Positions 13,311 to 24,195 of a DNA stretch of 64,000 bases are shown here, piece by piece. Each line of letters begins with the position of its first letter. Positions within the stretch are counted from its first letter, which is position 1. The DNA comes from Cymbomonas tetramitiformis (Eukaryota > Chlorophyta > Pyramimonadophyceae > Pyramimonadales > Pyramimonadaceae). A program made the position numbers and the translations under genes. The DNA lies in NCBI GenBank assembly GCA_001247695.2, contig LGRX02030619.1, positions 1 to 64,000 of the forward strand, in the 5' to 3' direction. Below the pieces are notes generated by a model. It saw only the letters and a program-made list of their open reading frames with translations, searched no databases and was not told where the DNA came from.

Positions 13311-13690
13311 GGTGCCCTGCGTGTGGAATTACAAAAAATAATGAAGGCGCGTTGCGTTGGACCCTCCCGTCTCCTCTTCTGTATCAATACGGAAAAGTTT
13401 TTTAAGACTGAGTCGAAAGGGGGCTCCGCCCCCCACACCCCGTAAGTACACTTTTTTGGGGACTGTCTGGTGGGGGCTCCGCCCCCTACAACTGTCTCCC
13501 TTAAGCCCAAACCTTTGAGTACACTGCGCCCCGTGGGGCGCCCCACACACAAACTCGTTACTTTCGTTTTTTTTGTTCATACATATCCTACATATGCACC
13601 TACTTTCGGTAGTCGTCTCGTATCACGGCGTGCCATGAATTTCTATCACATATGTTAGAGAGTCGTATATCGCGGAATAACAACCGGATT
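13311..13690. repeat. GC-palindrome-rich noncoding segment
   Basis: Contains GGGGGCTCCGCCCCC palindromes at about 13421 and 13472, and CGCCCCGTGGGGCG at about 13526. The phrase CCCCGTAAGTACAC followed by a T run occurs here (about 13438) and again near 18700. The second occurrence shows that it belongs to a dispersed repeat. No gene seen. Confidence 0.5.
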
Positions 13691-13695
13691 TTGTG

Positions 13696-14277
13696 CTATA
13701 TACCGCCAACCCGATAGGGTCGAGAGAACGACCTCCTTCTTGCCCTTGGATTTCTGCTGCACCAGGTCCATGTTGATAAGAAAAGCAGTATTCTCAAGTA
13801 GGTAGTGTCTCCCTTAACGCGTTGAAGGAGCTGCTCCTTGAGGGTGTCCACGAAGATGTCTAGATGCTTTCGGTCTTCCTCGAGTAGGACGGTATCATAG
13901 AATTCGGTTTGCAGCTTCGAGCTTCCGCTTCCCGCAGAAGAGTGGAAAACCTCAAGTTTGCCCCCGGTCAACGGTACAACCCCCGGTGGCACTCTTTCCC
14001 AGTTCTTTATCTTGTCCAAGGCTTCCGTCCACATGCTCGCGAACCGCTCTCGAAGATGGGCGTCCGTAGCTTCGGGTAAAGCCAAGGTAAAGGGCGCGGC
14101 GAAGCCGATGGCGGTTTCGCGGTTGAACTCGTCCAGCTGCTTTGTGCCTCGCCTGCGGCCGGCGCATCGATAGCATCGCAGCTCTTTATGCATGCGCTTC
14201 CGGGTGCACCTCTCCCCGGGGACATGGCTGGGGTTGGCATCCTTGCATATTACAAGTTGACCCTTCTTGTCCAGCAT
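13696..14277 (-). pseudogene. Hypothetical protein fragment, Cys-rich N-terminus
   Basis: An open stretch of about 190 codons with protein-like composition. Near the N-terminus four cysteines (CKDANPSHVPGERC, then CYRC) could bind zinc, followed by basic residues and a predicted helical part around LDIFVDTLKEQLLQR. At about 13795-13805 the sensible reading frame changes by one base: the other frame continues YLLENTAFLINMDLV and VVLSTLSGWRY. The upstream end runs into the 51-bp tandem array at 14359, so the 5' part is missing or lies in a distant exon. Not recognised; same strand as the coding remnant at 15451-17704 and could belong with it, but I cannot show this. Confidence 0.4.
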
Positions 14278-14358
14278 ACCGCAATTGCAACGGTCCGTTG
14301 AGGAGTCTTCGGAATCTGTTGAAACCGCGAGAGTGATACACGTGAGGATCCGCCGACA

Positions 14359-14511
14359 TATGTTATCACATACATATTTGAGTGTCGTCTAGGGCGGTGC
14401 ATGCGGTGAAATGTTATCACGTATATATTTGAGTGTCGTCTAGGGCGGTGCATGCGGTGAAATGTTATCACGTATATATTTGAGTGTCGTCTAGGGCGGT
14501 GCATGCGGTGA
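14359..14511. repeat. Tandem repeat, three 51-bp units
   Basis: Three copies of a 51-bp unit that includes ATGTTATCACGTATATATTT and GTGTCGTCTAGGGCGGTGCA. The last two are nearly identical and the first is diverged. They are followed directly by three or four copies of the 9-mer CAGCTGAAC (14511-14539). Confidence 0.9.
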
Positions 14512-14546
14512 ACAGCTGAACAGCTGAACAGCTGAACAGTAAACAT

Positions 14547-15090
14547 AATAATATGGTATCTTGACCGTGAATAACTTTTGAGTCACGAGGTCTTTTGGAA
14601 TGAAACTTTGCATACATAAAGGGATTTTATAGGCGAACACAACGATATATTGTTCGTTGTGATAGGATAAGTGAAACCAAAAATCTGATACCCATTTCTT
14701 GTGGCTATATACGAGCCGTAAATAATATGGTATCTTGACCGTGAATAACTTTTGAGTCACGAGGTCTTTTGGGATGAATCTTTGCATACATAAAGGGATT
14801 TTATAGACGAACACAACGATATATTGTTCGTTGTGATAGGATAAGTGAAACCGAAAATCTGATACCCATTTCTTGTGGCTATATACGAGCCGTAAAGAAT
14901 ATGGTATCTTGACCGTGAATAACTTTTGAGTCACGAGGTCTTTTGGAATGAAACTTTGCATACATAAAGGGATTTTATAGACGAACACAACGATATATTG
15001 TTCGTTGTGATAGGATAAGTGAAACCCAAAATCTGATACCCATTTCGTGTGGCTATATACGAGCCGTAAATAATATGGTATCTTGACCGT
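14547..15090. repeat. Tandem repeat, about three 174-bp units
   Basis: Units start at about 14547, 14721 and 14895, and a partial fourth starts at about 15069. Each begins AATATGGTATCTTGACCGTG and contains a small inverted repeat (ACAACGA ... TCGTTGT) near its middle. Because 174 is a multiple of three, the minus strand stays open through all units (58 residues per unit). Codon content gives no reason to prefer this over chance. Copies differ by only a few substitutions, so amplification is recent. Confidence 0.9.
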
Positions 15091-15450
15091 GTAGTGTGGT
15101 GCGGGCGGGGAATTGTTAGCACACAAATATTTGAATATATATACGTAGTTTGCAAAGTTATTAAGTGCGGTGCGGGGAATTGTTATCACACACATGTATG
15201 AATATGTAAAGTATGCGAAGTTATTTATGCACCTACTTAATGAAACAAGCAAAGGAATATGGATGCGCATATGCTCTTATCAAGAATAGAAGCAAAGCAA
15301 GGCTAGTTAGGATAGTTATCCTAAGTGTTATGAACACATACATAAAGAAGGAAAGGAAGCATACGGATATCAAGAATACAAGTATTGCAAAGCACAAGAA
15401 GTTAAGTGTTAATACTCACTATGAATGAAGTGGATTACACGGCACTTAAG

Positions 15451-17704
15451 TCATCGGCATTTCTTTTCCGAGTTTCTATTTGTTGTGACAAGGGTATCCG
15501 TATCCCACATATGGAACACCATGACACCACGGACCCCCATGGGTTTCTTGGCCGCAAGAACTTTGAAGCAAGGTTGTCAATCAGACATAATCAGAATCAG
15601 ATCAGATCAGATCAGATCAGATCAGATCAGAATCAGATCAGAATCAGACGAAAATCAGACGGGTAGTAACGATCATATGTCGAGTGATACCGTAACGAAA
15701 TGGAATACTCGTTCGTTGGTACTGGGAATATTTCGATAAATTATCGATGTTGATCGATAATATTTCGATTTTGTCGATGGATATTGACATGTGTCGATAA
15801 AATTTCGTAGTTTGCCGATAAGATATCGATGTTTACCGATAAACGTATTTATGAGTCGACATATATCGATAAATCATCGACATACATCGATAAAATATCG
15901 ACACGATTCAGTTTGCTTTTCGCGAACATGCTTTCGAGTGTGTCCTCACAGCCCACAATGGTCGATAATTCATCGATGTGTGTCGATACCTTCATGTTTT
16001 AATGATAAATATCGACATTATGCGATTTTTATCGATACTCGTCGATAATTTATCGATAACCGCCAATATTTCATCGATGAATCGGATTCTTAGAGTGCGC
16101 CGATGTAAAATATCAGATGTGACGCTTTAATATGGGTAAAAATTGTCCAAAATGTCCCCAAAATAGTCCCTTCAGGCACCCATATGTTCCCGTGCCTCCC
16201 ACGATCAGACGAATCAGAGGTATCAGAGGTATCAGATCAGATCAGACCGATCAGATCTGATATCAGTCTGATTTTTATCTGATTGACAACCTTGCTTTGA
16301 AGCCCTTGGTTGCGATGTCTCCACTCAAGACCAAGAGCTCCCCACTCCCAACACTCAACTTGTTGACGGCATTGAACTTCAAGTCCACCGATGTTGGTGG
16401 CCGCGGCGCTTTGGGAATGGTGAAGGAGGTAGGATCCACCTCCGTGGACTCCGCGGGTGCCTCTTCCTCGGCGGTCTTGTCAAAAACAACAAGGACTACC
16501 CGCAAATGATCCTTAAAAAAAGAAAACTTTGGTAGTCTTTTTTGAAGGCAAAGTCCACTTCCACCCGAGCCGAATTGTGCGCCTTGGGCAAGACATGGAC
16601 GTGTACCGCATTCACTTGGAACGGGTTGACGTCATGCCGCCCACGATTGGCCTCTTGTGTGGCCAAAAGCATAAGGCTAGCCATGACAAGATCCGGCGGT
16701 TGCACGTCGGACTTGCTTAGGCGGTAGCCAAAGGGTTGGTTCGGCATCAAACCACACCCAAACCAAAAGCTAACGGCCTCGCCTAAGGCATCCTTTCCCC
16801 CCGCGCATTCCTTGGCCTTGCTTTGAAGGTATTCCAATAAAAAAGCACGGCCGGACTCGGAGTGCCTTGAGGCGATGCGCACATTTCCTAGGTCAAGGGT
16901 TGAAGCATCCCTTGAAGGCACTAGGGGAAGGAAGGTGGGAGGCGATTGGAGGAAGGTGGGAGGCGATTGAGCGAATGTCTTGGAGACCAAAGATGGGGCG
17001 CCACCATAAAATAACAAGTCGAATTGCTCTTGTTGTATTGGAGGCCCACTAGCGGAAGGCCCATACCCCGCTTTGAATGGCCTCGTGGCCCTCTTGTTGT
17101 AGACTTGTCTATCCAAGAGACTTGCGAGGGCATGGAAAAGGTTGTCGTTGAAAAATTGGCCGTTGCTCTTTTGGCTCAAGACTTCGGGCCCCAACACCAC
17201 TCGCTTTTCATCGAGGGGTGGAGGAAACAATAAAATCATTTGCACGCGAAACGCGTACGTGGGCACATCGACTGCCCTTGGGTCGAAGTGGGGGCTCCAC
17301 CAAGTTTTCGCGGCTACCTTTTCGTTCAGGGTTGCGCGCATTAAGGCACGCCTATCGTCGCGCAACCCCTGATATTCCTCGAATGTCCAGGGGCTCAAAT
17401 CAGCGAACAGGGGATCCCTCAAGGAAAAAAAGGGACCGAGTAACAAGAGCCCAAGAATTCTTGAGCCCTCTTTCGCTTGAGTCACAAAGTCCCGAGAGGC
17501 AGCCACGAGAACGACAAAATTGTCGTTAGAATTGTGCACTACATACTTTCGTAACACTTTCGACAACGAGCCAGACTCGAAGGCCTTGAGCTCGTCGTGG
17601 GTGAGAAAGATGACCGGGATACCTCCTTGGTTCATCGCAAAACGCAATAGCTCTCGATTAGCTTGCTCCTCGCTTCCAACCGCACCCGACATCAACGGCA
17701 ATAC
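15451..17704 (-). pseudogene. Unrecognised protein gene exon, split by a MITE
   Basis: Minus-strand coding exon of about 500 codons without a recognisable domain. It begins after a good splice acceptor (TTTTGCGGTGCAG, exon start at 17704), so at least one 5' exon is missing from this description. Recognisable parts: a segment GIPVIFLTHDELKAFESG then VLVAASRDF near the start, and a Pro/Ser-rich centre with a duplicated SPPTFLQ phrase. The frame breaks at an A7 run (16515-16521); one extra base there joins the 404-codon part to a 76-codon part in frame. At 16294/16295 it is interrupted by the MITE. Removing the MITE and one target copy restores the frame through to a TGA at 15453-15451. This suggests a gene functional until recently. 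No function assigned. Confidence 0.5.
15569..16294. mobile_element. hAT-type MITE, 726 bp
   Basis: Perfect 17-bp terminal inverted repeats CAAGGTTGTCAATCAGA at both ends. They are flanked by exact 8-bp target duplications CTTTGAAG at 15561-15568 and 16295-16302, as expected for the hAT superfamily. Subterminal regions are packed with ATCAG/GATCAG repeats (15590-15660 and 16205-16280). The centre (15735-16080) is filled with TCGATA/ATCGAT motifs. There is no transposase gene, so it must be mobilised in trans. Confidence 0.92.
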
Positions 17705-19386
17705 CTGCACCGCAAAACAAACCGTAATTTTTAAGATTTTGCGCAGCGCTTCCGCCCATCATGGAGCATATTCAAAGAAAACCCTAAGACCTATCACTAC
17801 CATGGCAAACACACCTCGACCTTAGGTCCGCAGGTGGTATAGTTAGTGGATGAACTGCCTCGATCTTAGATCCGCAGGCGATGGTATGAATGCAAACGAG
17901 AGTTCCGACCTTGGGTCCGCAAACAACTCGTTGCAAAGGATGATGTTTCTTTCAAGCAATTTTCAACGGCAACACCACGCAACGTACCCTTTCCGCTTCG
18001 CCTTGCGCGCTATCCCATTCTCCAACAATATTATCGGCCATATTTATATACGGAGGGACGGACGGACGGCGGGAAGGACGGAAAACGACTACAAAAATAC
18101 GAATATTATCGACTACGACGTCGATATATTATATTGAAAAAAACAGCAGCCAGCAAGCAGTTCGTTAAAGGTTGCCTAAAGTTACAGGTTGCCTAAATGG
18201 GCCTGACACATTTCGCGATAAGTTCGATTTCTGCGTGGGACGGCGATCGAATCTGGGATTCTGGGTCAGTGTCGCTCGAATGTAAAGTTGATCCGACGTG
18301 CAGTATTCGCGAAAGCTAAAAATTCGCGACCATGAATCAGAAATTCATGGTCATGAATTTAGAATTCATGACCATGAATCTGAAATTCGCGACCATGAAT
18401 TCCGAGGAACGTTGACCACAGCGGTTGTCATTGTCGGGCGAGAATTTGGAATTCTCGGGCGAGAATTTTATGTCACGCTCTCATCGTCGCACTGCTATTC
18501 CGTCATCATCATCATCGTCATTAGTTTCCATGTCATATCGTGTCGTTGTTTTCATCGTTGACTGACTCGTTCACTTCCGTCTGACGCGCCAGTGTCGGCT
18601 TTTGCAGAATCGTGACCGTTTTGCAATTTATGTCCGTTTTTGCAGTCCTTTTTTTTTCGCGTACCTCTGTTTTTAACTGCGCCCAGTGATACACCCCCCC
18701 GTAAGTACACCTTTTTTTTGGTGACTGTGTCACCAACTTGCATTCTGGGAGCTTTGCAGACTGCGTCACATGTCGTGAAACTTGGCGACCACCTATCTGA
18801 ACACAAAGTGTCGACGACGACAACGACAACGCTTTGCGGGCGTCATCGTCACCGTGTCCTGTGACACTGTCTCAGACTGTCACCAACTTGCACTCTGGGA
18901 GCGGGAGCTCGAGCTCTGCGAGCTCCTGTGTATAATTCCCAACGCTCATGACACTGTCACCAACTTTCATTCTGGGAGCTTTGCGGACTGCGTCACATGT
19001 CGTAAAACCTGGCGACCACCTACCTGATCACAAAAGTGTGACGACGACGACGACCACACTTTAAACGCCGCATGGGCCCTCCGTCGGAGACGGGAGGGTA
19101 TAATACGACATATCCAGAAGTGCCAAAAATCAAGGACTCCCGTCAGACAGGAATCAGGGTCCCACGACCCGACTGCCGACCCCAGCCTTCTGCATGCGGG
19201 CACACGCCCCTCGTGCCAAAGGACTGAGGCCTGCAAATACTATCATTACCCTAAAGAGTACAGACTATGGACCTAAAATGCTATGCTAGGGCTGAAACCC
19301 TCAAAAAGCATAATTACCCGCTCCAGCTCAGAGTCAGGCATGACAGCAATAGCAAAGCCATCACCTAGCAAAGCCTACTGAACAGT
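17705..19386. repeat. Noncoding region with short inverted and direct repeats
   Basis: Three diverged copies of a CTCGACCTTAGGTCCGCAGG-like phrase lie at about 17814, 17858 and 17912. At 18318-18400 there are alternating ATTCATGACCATGAAT palindromes. An approximately 90-bp block starting CACCAACTTGCATTCTGGGA (18730) is repeated at about 18957 and in part near 18887. The only candidate gene features are possible 5' exons of the gene ending at 15451, which I could not fix. Confidence 0.55.
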
Positions 19387-19602
19387 TGGCAGATATATAG
19401 TTCGGCGGTAATATATATCTAACTGGTGAGATAAACCCTGAGTTAAGGGGTACGGAATCAGAACGGTAAAAGGTGTCTTGATAAAAGAGGTATACACATA
19501 AATACTAACGGGTGTTTCCCGTCTACTGGTGACGGTCACCCAGCCTACTCGTATAGGAAGTGACAGGTGACAGATTTGATTGTCGGTGTGTCACATCCAG
19601 CA
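19387..19602 (-). repeat. 3' LTR of the composite gag-only element
   Basis: Matches the LTR at 26882-27097 over its whole length. On the left it is flanked by ACAGT, which is repeated after 27097. It adjoins the internal 3' region (19603-20095) that also appears at 23943-24435 and, in reverse orientation, at 50600-51069. Confidence 0.88.
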
Positions 19603-20095
19603 CACCACCTAGGGTGGTGACCGGAGCCAGTAGTGAACGAAGCAAACAAACTCCCTACTCAACTTCAGGAGGAAACTAGCACAACTGGGGGCCTGTACTC
19701 TTGGTCAGGGCGGTCCCAGGTCACAGCAAGATTGTCAGATACTGCTGTTACTTTGCTAAAAGAACTAAACACAGCTCGAATTTAGAGCGCTCTTCTACAC
19801 ATCTAGGAAGCTACACTATAGCTAACCCCTAGGCAGGCACGGCGTGACCAATTTTAGCCACGAGGGGTCTTCGGAGCTGGTTGTCCGGCTCGGAGCAGCG
19901 TGACTGTGAAGCAGTTGCCGGCCCCCGGGGCCGGTGATGAATCATTCGTAGAAGAAATTGACGAATTCTCGATCACGGGAGGCTGCACTGCACCGGGGTG
20001 CTGCCAAGTGCTGCCCGACGGTGGGGCCTCGTCATCTGAAGACGACGCCGGCGACAGTGGAGGACCGTCCTCAAACAACTCGGCAGGCGGTGGCG
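19603..20095 (-). pseudogene. Truncated 3' part of the gag-element second ORF
   Basis: Encodes on the minus strand the C-terminal tail also found at 24196-24435 (phrases DGPPLSPASSSDDEAPPS and ENSSISSTNDSSPAPGAG) plus the 3' untranslated region. Similarity stops abruptly at 20095/20096. Upstream coding parts are absent here, so it cannot make the full protein. Confidence 0.75.
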
Positions 20096-20775
20096 TTGGA
20101 ATTGTTGGCGCTTGGCGCCAGCCAGGCGCTCGTGCAAAAATTCTGAGCCTGGGTACGATTGGCGTAGGACTCGTACCTTCGGAACCGGGGGTAAAAGGCG
20201 AACAGGCTCGCGCGACACACGCGCGGTCAGAGTATACAGATGTGTAGAGTATTGTATAGTGTCACCATTATATAGTTGAGGCACTATGCTCAGGCTCGAG
20301 GCTGCGGCTGGGACGACAGGACGAGGGCTGGCGCGGGGCACTATTAACTCTGCCAAGAATTTCAGGCAAGAATTTCATTCCGACTTTGGTCGATACTGCA
20401 CAATATCGACCAAAGGTACTGTATGCTATGGCCTTTCGAAGATCTAACGTCACCACCACACGAGCTACCGATATTGAATTTGGTTTCGGCTCGAGAGGCT
20501 ATTGAGGCAGTATCGAGGCTGGGACGAGGCTGGGACGACCACTGGTTAATCATCGGTAGGCTGGGACGAGGCTGGGACGAGCAAGTTATCGATGGGTGGT
20601 CGGGACGACACCACACGAGCGTCACAAACGGCAAGTGTTGAGAGCTTGAGACCGGGTTAAGCAGTAAAGAGTTCTTTTCTCGACACCACTGTAAGCTATT
20701 TTCTCGTGCTCTCAGACGCGCGCAGTGATTCCTTACTTTTTATTTGCGGCAAGAAGTCTTCACGACGTACAACGA

Positions 20776-23625
20776 ATGCCTTTCAATAAGTCAGAAAAGA
20801 TTCCATGCCCTCGTTGTCAAAAGTTAGTGAGACGAGACAACATGAGCAAGCATGCAAAGACGCAGCACGGCATATCAAAAGGTCAAGTTCCACTTCAACG
20901 ATTCTTTGCGAGCAATACTAGCGAACCTGAATCCCTTGCCCAACAGACTAGTAATCACGAGGAAGTTCAAGAGCCAGATTTTGCAACAGTTTCTCGCGAA
21001 AGCCAAGCTCACAATCAAGTCCAGTCGAGTGAGGTGCGTGCGTGCATGCGTGCGTTCGTTGCAAAATGTTTTGAATCATCGACCTTCTTTTCCGAGGTCT
21101 CAGATATCTCTTAACTAGTTTCCTTTTGCGCATGCGTGGTATGTCCCAGGTTCTCGTCAAGCAGGTTTATTCTGTAGTCTGCGCGACTTTGGACAAGCTG
21201 AAGGCGGTATCATCGAAATTACAACCGCTGCTTGCATCCGAAGCTGATGTACGAAGGCTTCTCGATGAGATGCCGGATTCTGTCGCACTTCAAGTGCTCG
21301 AGGTTCAGGCCCGCAAAACTGATGCGGAGTCCGCTTCTTTGTCTTTGCTTGAAATGAATTTGTCGCGTTGCAAGGATGTCGCAGCGATCAGTGACGCATC
21401 TGATTGTAGGTTTGACGTGGAATGTGAAAAACTAGTTTGCCGAAGTTGTTTGCGACACCGTCATACTTGTCCGCTTTCTTTACTGCGAGGAAATAATAAG
21501 GACACTCTTGGAACCTTCAACCCAGATCAACTCCTGAAAAACCTGCGTAAGTCAATTGTTTCTCACTTTCGGTCTGCAGCGCATGTCTATTGCCAAGAAG
21601 CGGATGCGGAACAGGTGCGCGTGTACAACACTTCTAAGAAGATTGGGATAACGCTAGGTAGGCTCGCATATGAAATTATTCGCGAGGGTGACTCATATTT
21701 GAAATATGAGCGACGAGTGGTAAAGCGACACTTGCTTGGGACAAATGTAGGCAGGTATCCGCACAGCCGCAAGTGGGTTGCTGAGATGCTGCCTGTGTTT
21801 CACTCCGTTTTGCAAGAGGGTCTTATGAAATTCTTGTCCTCTCCTGATCCTGCCACGAGCATGCCTCCTGTTTTCGCTTTGGCTGCTGATAAGGTCACGG
21901 AACTACGACGTACGGGGCAAGTTATCGGCATTTTAGCAATGGTACGTGGAGCCTTCCAAGCCATTTTTCTTGCCGATCCTCCGGTGGTAGAAGGCCACGA
22001 CAAAGTAGGGATAACCGATAACATTCATGACGTGGTGCTGATAGGTCAGTGCAAGTTTTCGAGTGCAAGGCTCAAACAGCAGCTAACTGGTGGAGGTTTC
22101 GATGGACAATATTTCCGACTAGGTGTGAATCAGGAATTGGCTCGTCGTTTGGGCAGCTCGCTCTCTTGGTTGATGTTAGGTTGGGATGGCGCTCACAAAA
22201 TCGAGCTGGTGCTAGGATACACCCGCGCAGACGAGTCCCTGCATTGGTATAAAGACCTCTCCGACTTTACAAGTGAAATCTGTTCAAAGATTTCATATGG
22301 GAAAGGTTTCGAAAAGTTTAGTGAGGCAGCCAAGGCTCTAAATCGGCGGGCTTACTCACCGCTTTCACACTGTGAAACACGGTTTGCGCAGGCTAAGCGC
22401 AAAGTGTACAAAAACTTCCTCAGGAATTGGCCTGCCATGGTTTTGAGGGTAGAGAGTGTTTTAGCAGACCCAAGTGCTAAACCTGATGCGCACACCATTG
22501 CGCGCACTCATCTTGCAAAGCTTCTGGAGTTTTCATTTGTGGTGTTGTTGGCTGGGGTAACTGATTTGCTTGAGCACATAAAGGACGTCTCCTTGGTGCA
22601 GCAAACAGTAAACACTGTACCATGGGAGGTGGCTAAAAGGGAGGAAGCCTTGATCCAGCTTTTCGATAAGGTGCCTGAGGAACAATTGGATCAGGGAAAA
22701 CTGTGTCCCAAAACCTTTCCCTTATTATCTCAGTTGAGAGGAGAGGTGATAACTGGAGTGTTTCACGGTAAGAAGTTGTCCCTCACAGAGGGCATTCAAG
22801 CAAGATCAAGGAAGTCACCTGTCGATGCTTTCAACTACTTGTGCAAGTATAAACTAGCCAAGTGGTGTGATGTAGTGCATCAACGCATGGGGGAGCGCTT
22901 TGTTCAGGAGGACGTGTATGAGAGACAAAGCCCCACTAGGCGGGAGCGTGTTAAGGTTATGGAAGGTTGCTTTTCATTGATCCGGTTGTGTCAGGGACGG
23001 AGTTCTGCTGAAGACTTAAAGTCGATCAAGCAGTGGGCAACTGAGGAAGCTCCGCATATCCCTTTTGCCCCATACGAACAACTTCACGCGCAGCAAGAGC
23101 TTTTGTCCGCGAGACTGCACGCCGCTACGCTTAAGGAGCCATATTTAAACCGGTGGAAACACGTCGGTGCTAAATGTTGATAGTGTGTCCGATACCGGAG
23201 TTCCAGTGCAATTCGCTGAGCGGAGTGAGACAGTCATAATGAAAGACGTCTTCACAGATAGGATTTTTTATGGGGGAACTCAAGAATTTCTTTACCTGTT
23301 CACACACTGTGCACTCAAAATTCAGAACGAGGCAGTTGTTGAAGGCATGGGGTCTACTGTTGACCGGCATGCGAGTTCCACTCGTGGGTTGAAGCAAGAA
23401 AATTATGTGATGGAAAGCTTTATAGACTACAATGGACCTGTATCACATAATGCTGAAGAGTTTATAAAACTCAGCCTTGACAAATACTATGGGTCCCGAG
23501 GTCAGTGGCACTTTGATAGTGAGGATGAAAGGCAACGTAATAAGGTGTACAAGGTATCTCAAGTTGTGGACAGGCATTTGCGCGAGACGAGTAGATTGCC
23601 TTTCTTAGAATTTGGATCAACATAG
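20776..23625 (+). CDS. hAT-like (ZNF862-related) transposase with one intron and a late frame break
   Basis: Exon 1 (20776-21033) starts at ATG and encodes a C2H2-type finger, CPRC...H-x4-H. A 116-bp GT-AG intron (21034-21149, acceptor ATGTCCCAG) keeps phase 0. Exon 2 runs to 23180. It contains a second Cys/His cluster (CRSCLRHRHTC), a GTNVGRYPHSRKW phrase, an ADKVTE segment that may hold a catalytic Asp, and hAT-like features GAHKIELV and HCETRF. The conserved C-terminal block (NEAVVEGMGSTVDRHAS, ENYVMESFIDYNGP) is one frame over (23167-23625), so there is a +1 break near 23165-23180. I know this family as uncharacterised, transposon-derived zinc-finger proteins; assignment to hAT is inference. 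Terminal inverted repeats and target duplication were not found. Confidence 0.6.
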
Positions 23626-23713
23626 TAACATTTGATATTATAATGAGCGATTGATGATCAACACTTGTCTTTACGCTTAATATTTGAAACTAGATAAGTA
23701 GCATACATTTGCA

Positions 23714-23806
23714 TACTCCCAAAAATGAATGGAATATTCCCCAAAAATGAATGAAATATTCCCCAAAATGAAAAGAATATTCTATGAAATGAAAGGAATA
23801 TTCCCT
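23714..23806. repeat. Short tandem repeat, about 22-24 bp unit
   Basis: Four imperfect copies of a CCCCAAAATGAA-GGAATATT unit directly downstream of the transposase gene. Confidence 0.75.
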
Positions 23807-24195
23807 AAAAGATTTCGGGCATATTTTTCCCTCCCTTCGCTCGTACCTCGCATTAACCTGGCTCGCGCCAGCTTTGCCAACAATTCCAACTAGGCTATAG
23901 GAAGTGACAGGTGACAGATTTGATTGTCGGTGTGTCACATCCAGCACACCATCTAGGGGGGTGACCGGAGCCAGTAGTGAACGAAGCAAACAAACTCCCT
24001 ACTCAACTTCAGGAGGAAACTAGCACAACTGGGGGCCTGTACTCTTGGTCAGGGCGGTCCCAGGTCACAGCAAGATTGTCAGATACTGCTGTTACTTTGC
24101 CAAAACCCTAAACACAGCTCAATTCAGAGAGCGTTTCTGCACATCTAGGAAGCTACACTATAGCTAATCCCTAGGCAGGCACGGCGTGACCAATT

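Noticed and set aside
14491..15270. 259-codon minus-strand frame with 58-residue repeats as a gene
   Set aside because: Same explanation with the 174-bp unit; no independent coding evidence.
16512..16535. Micro-intron at the A7 run explaining the frame break
   Set aside because: The only GT-AG pair is 16 bases apart, too short, and its removal leads to a stop.
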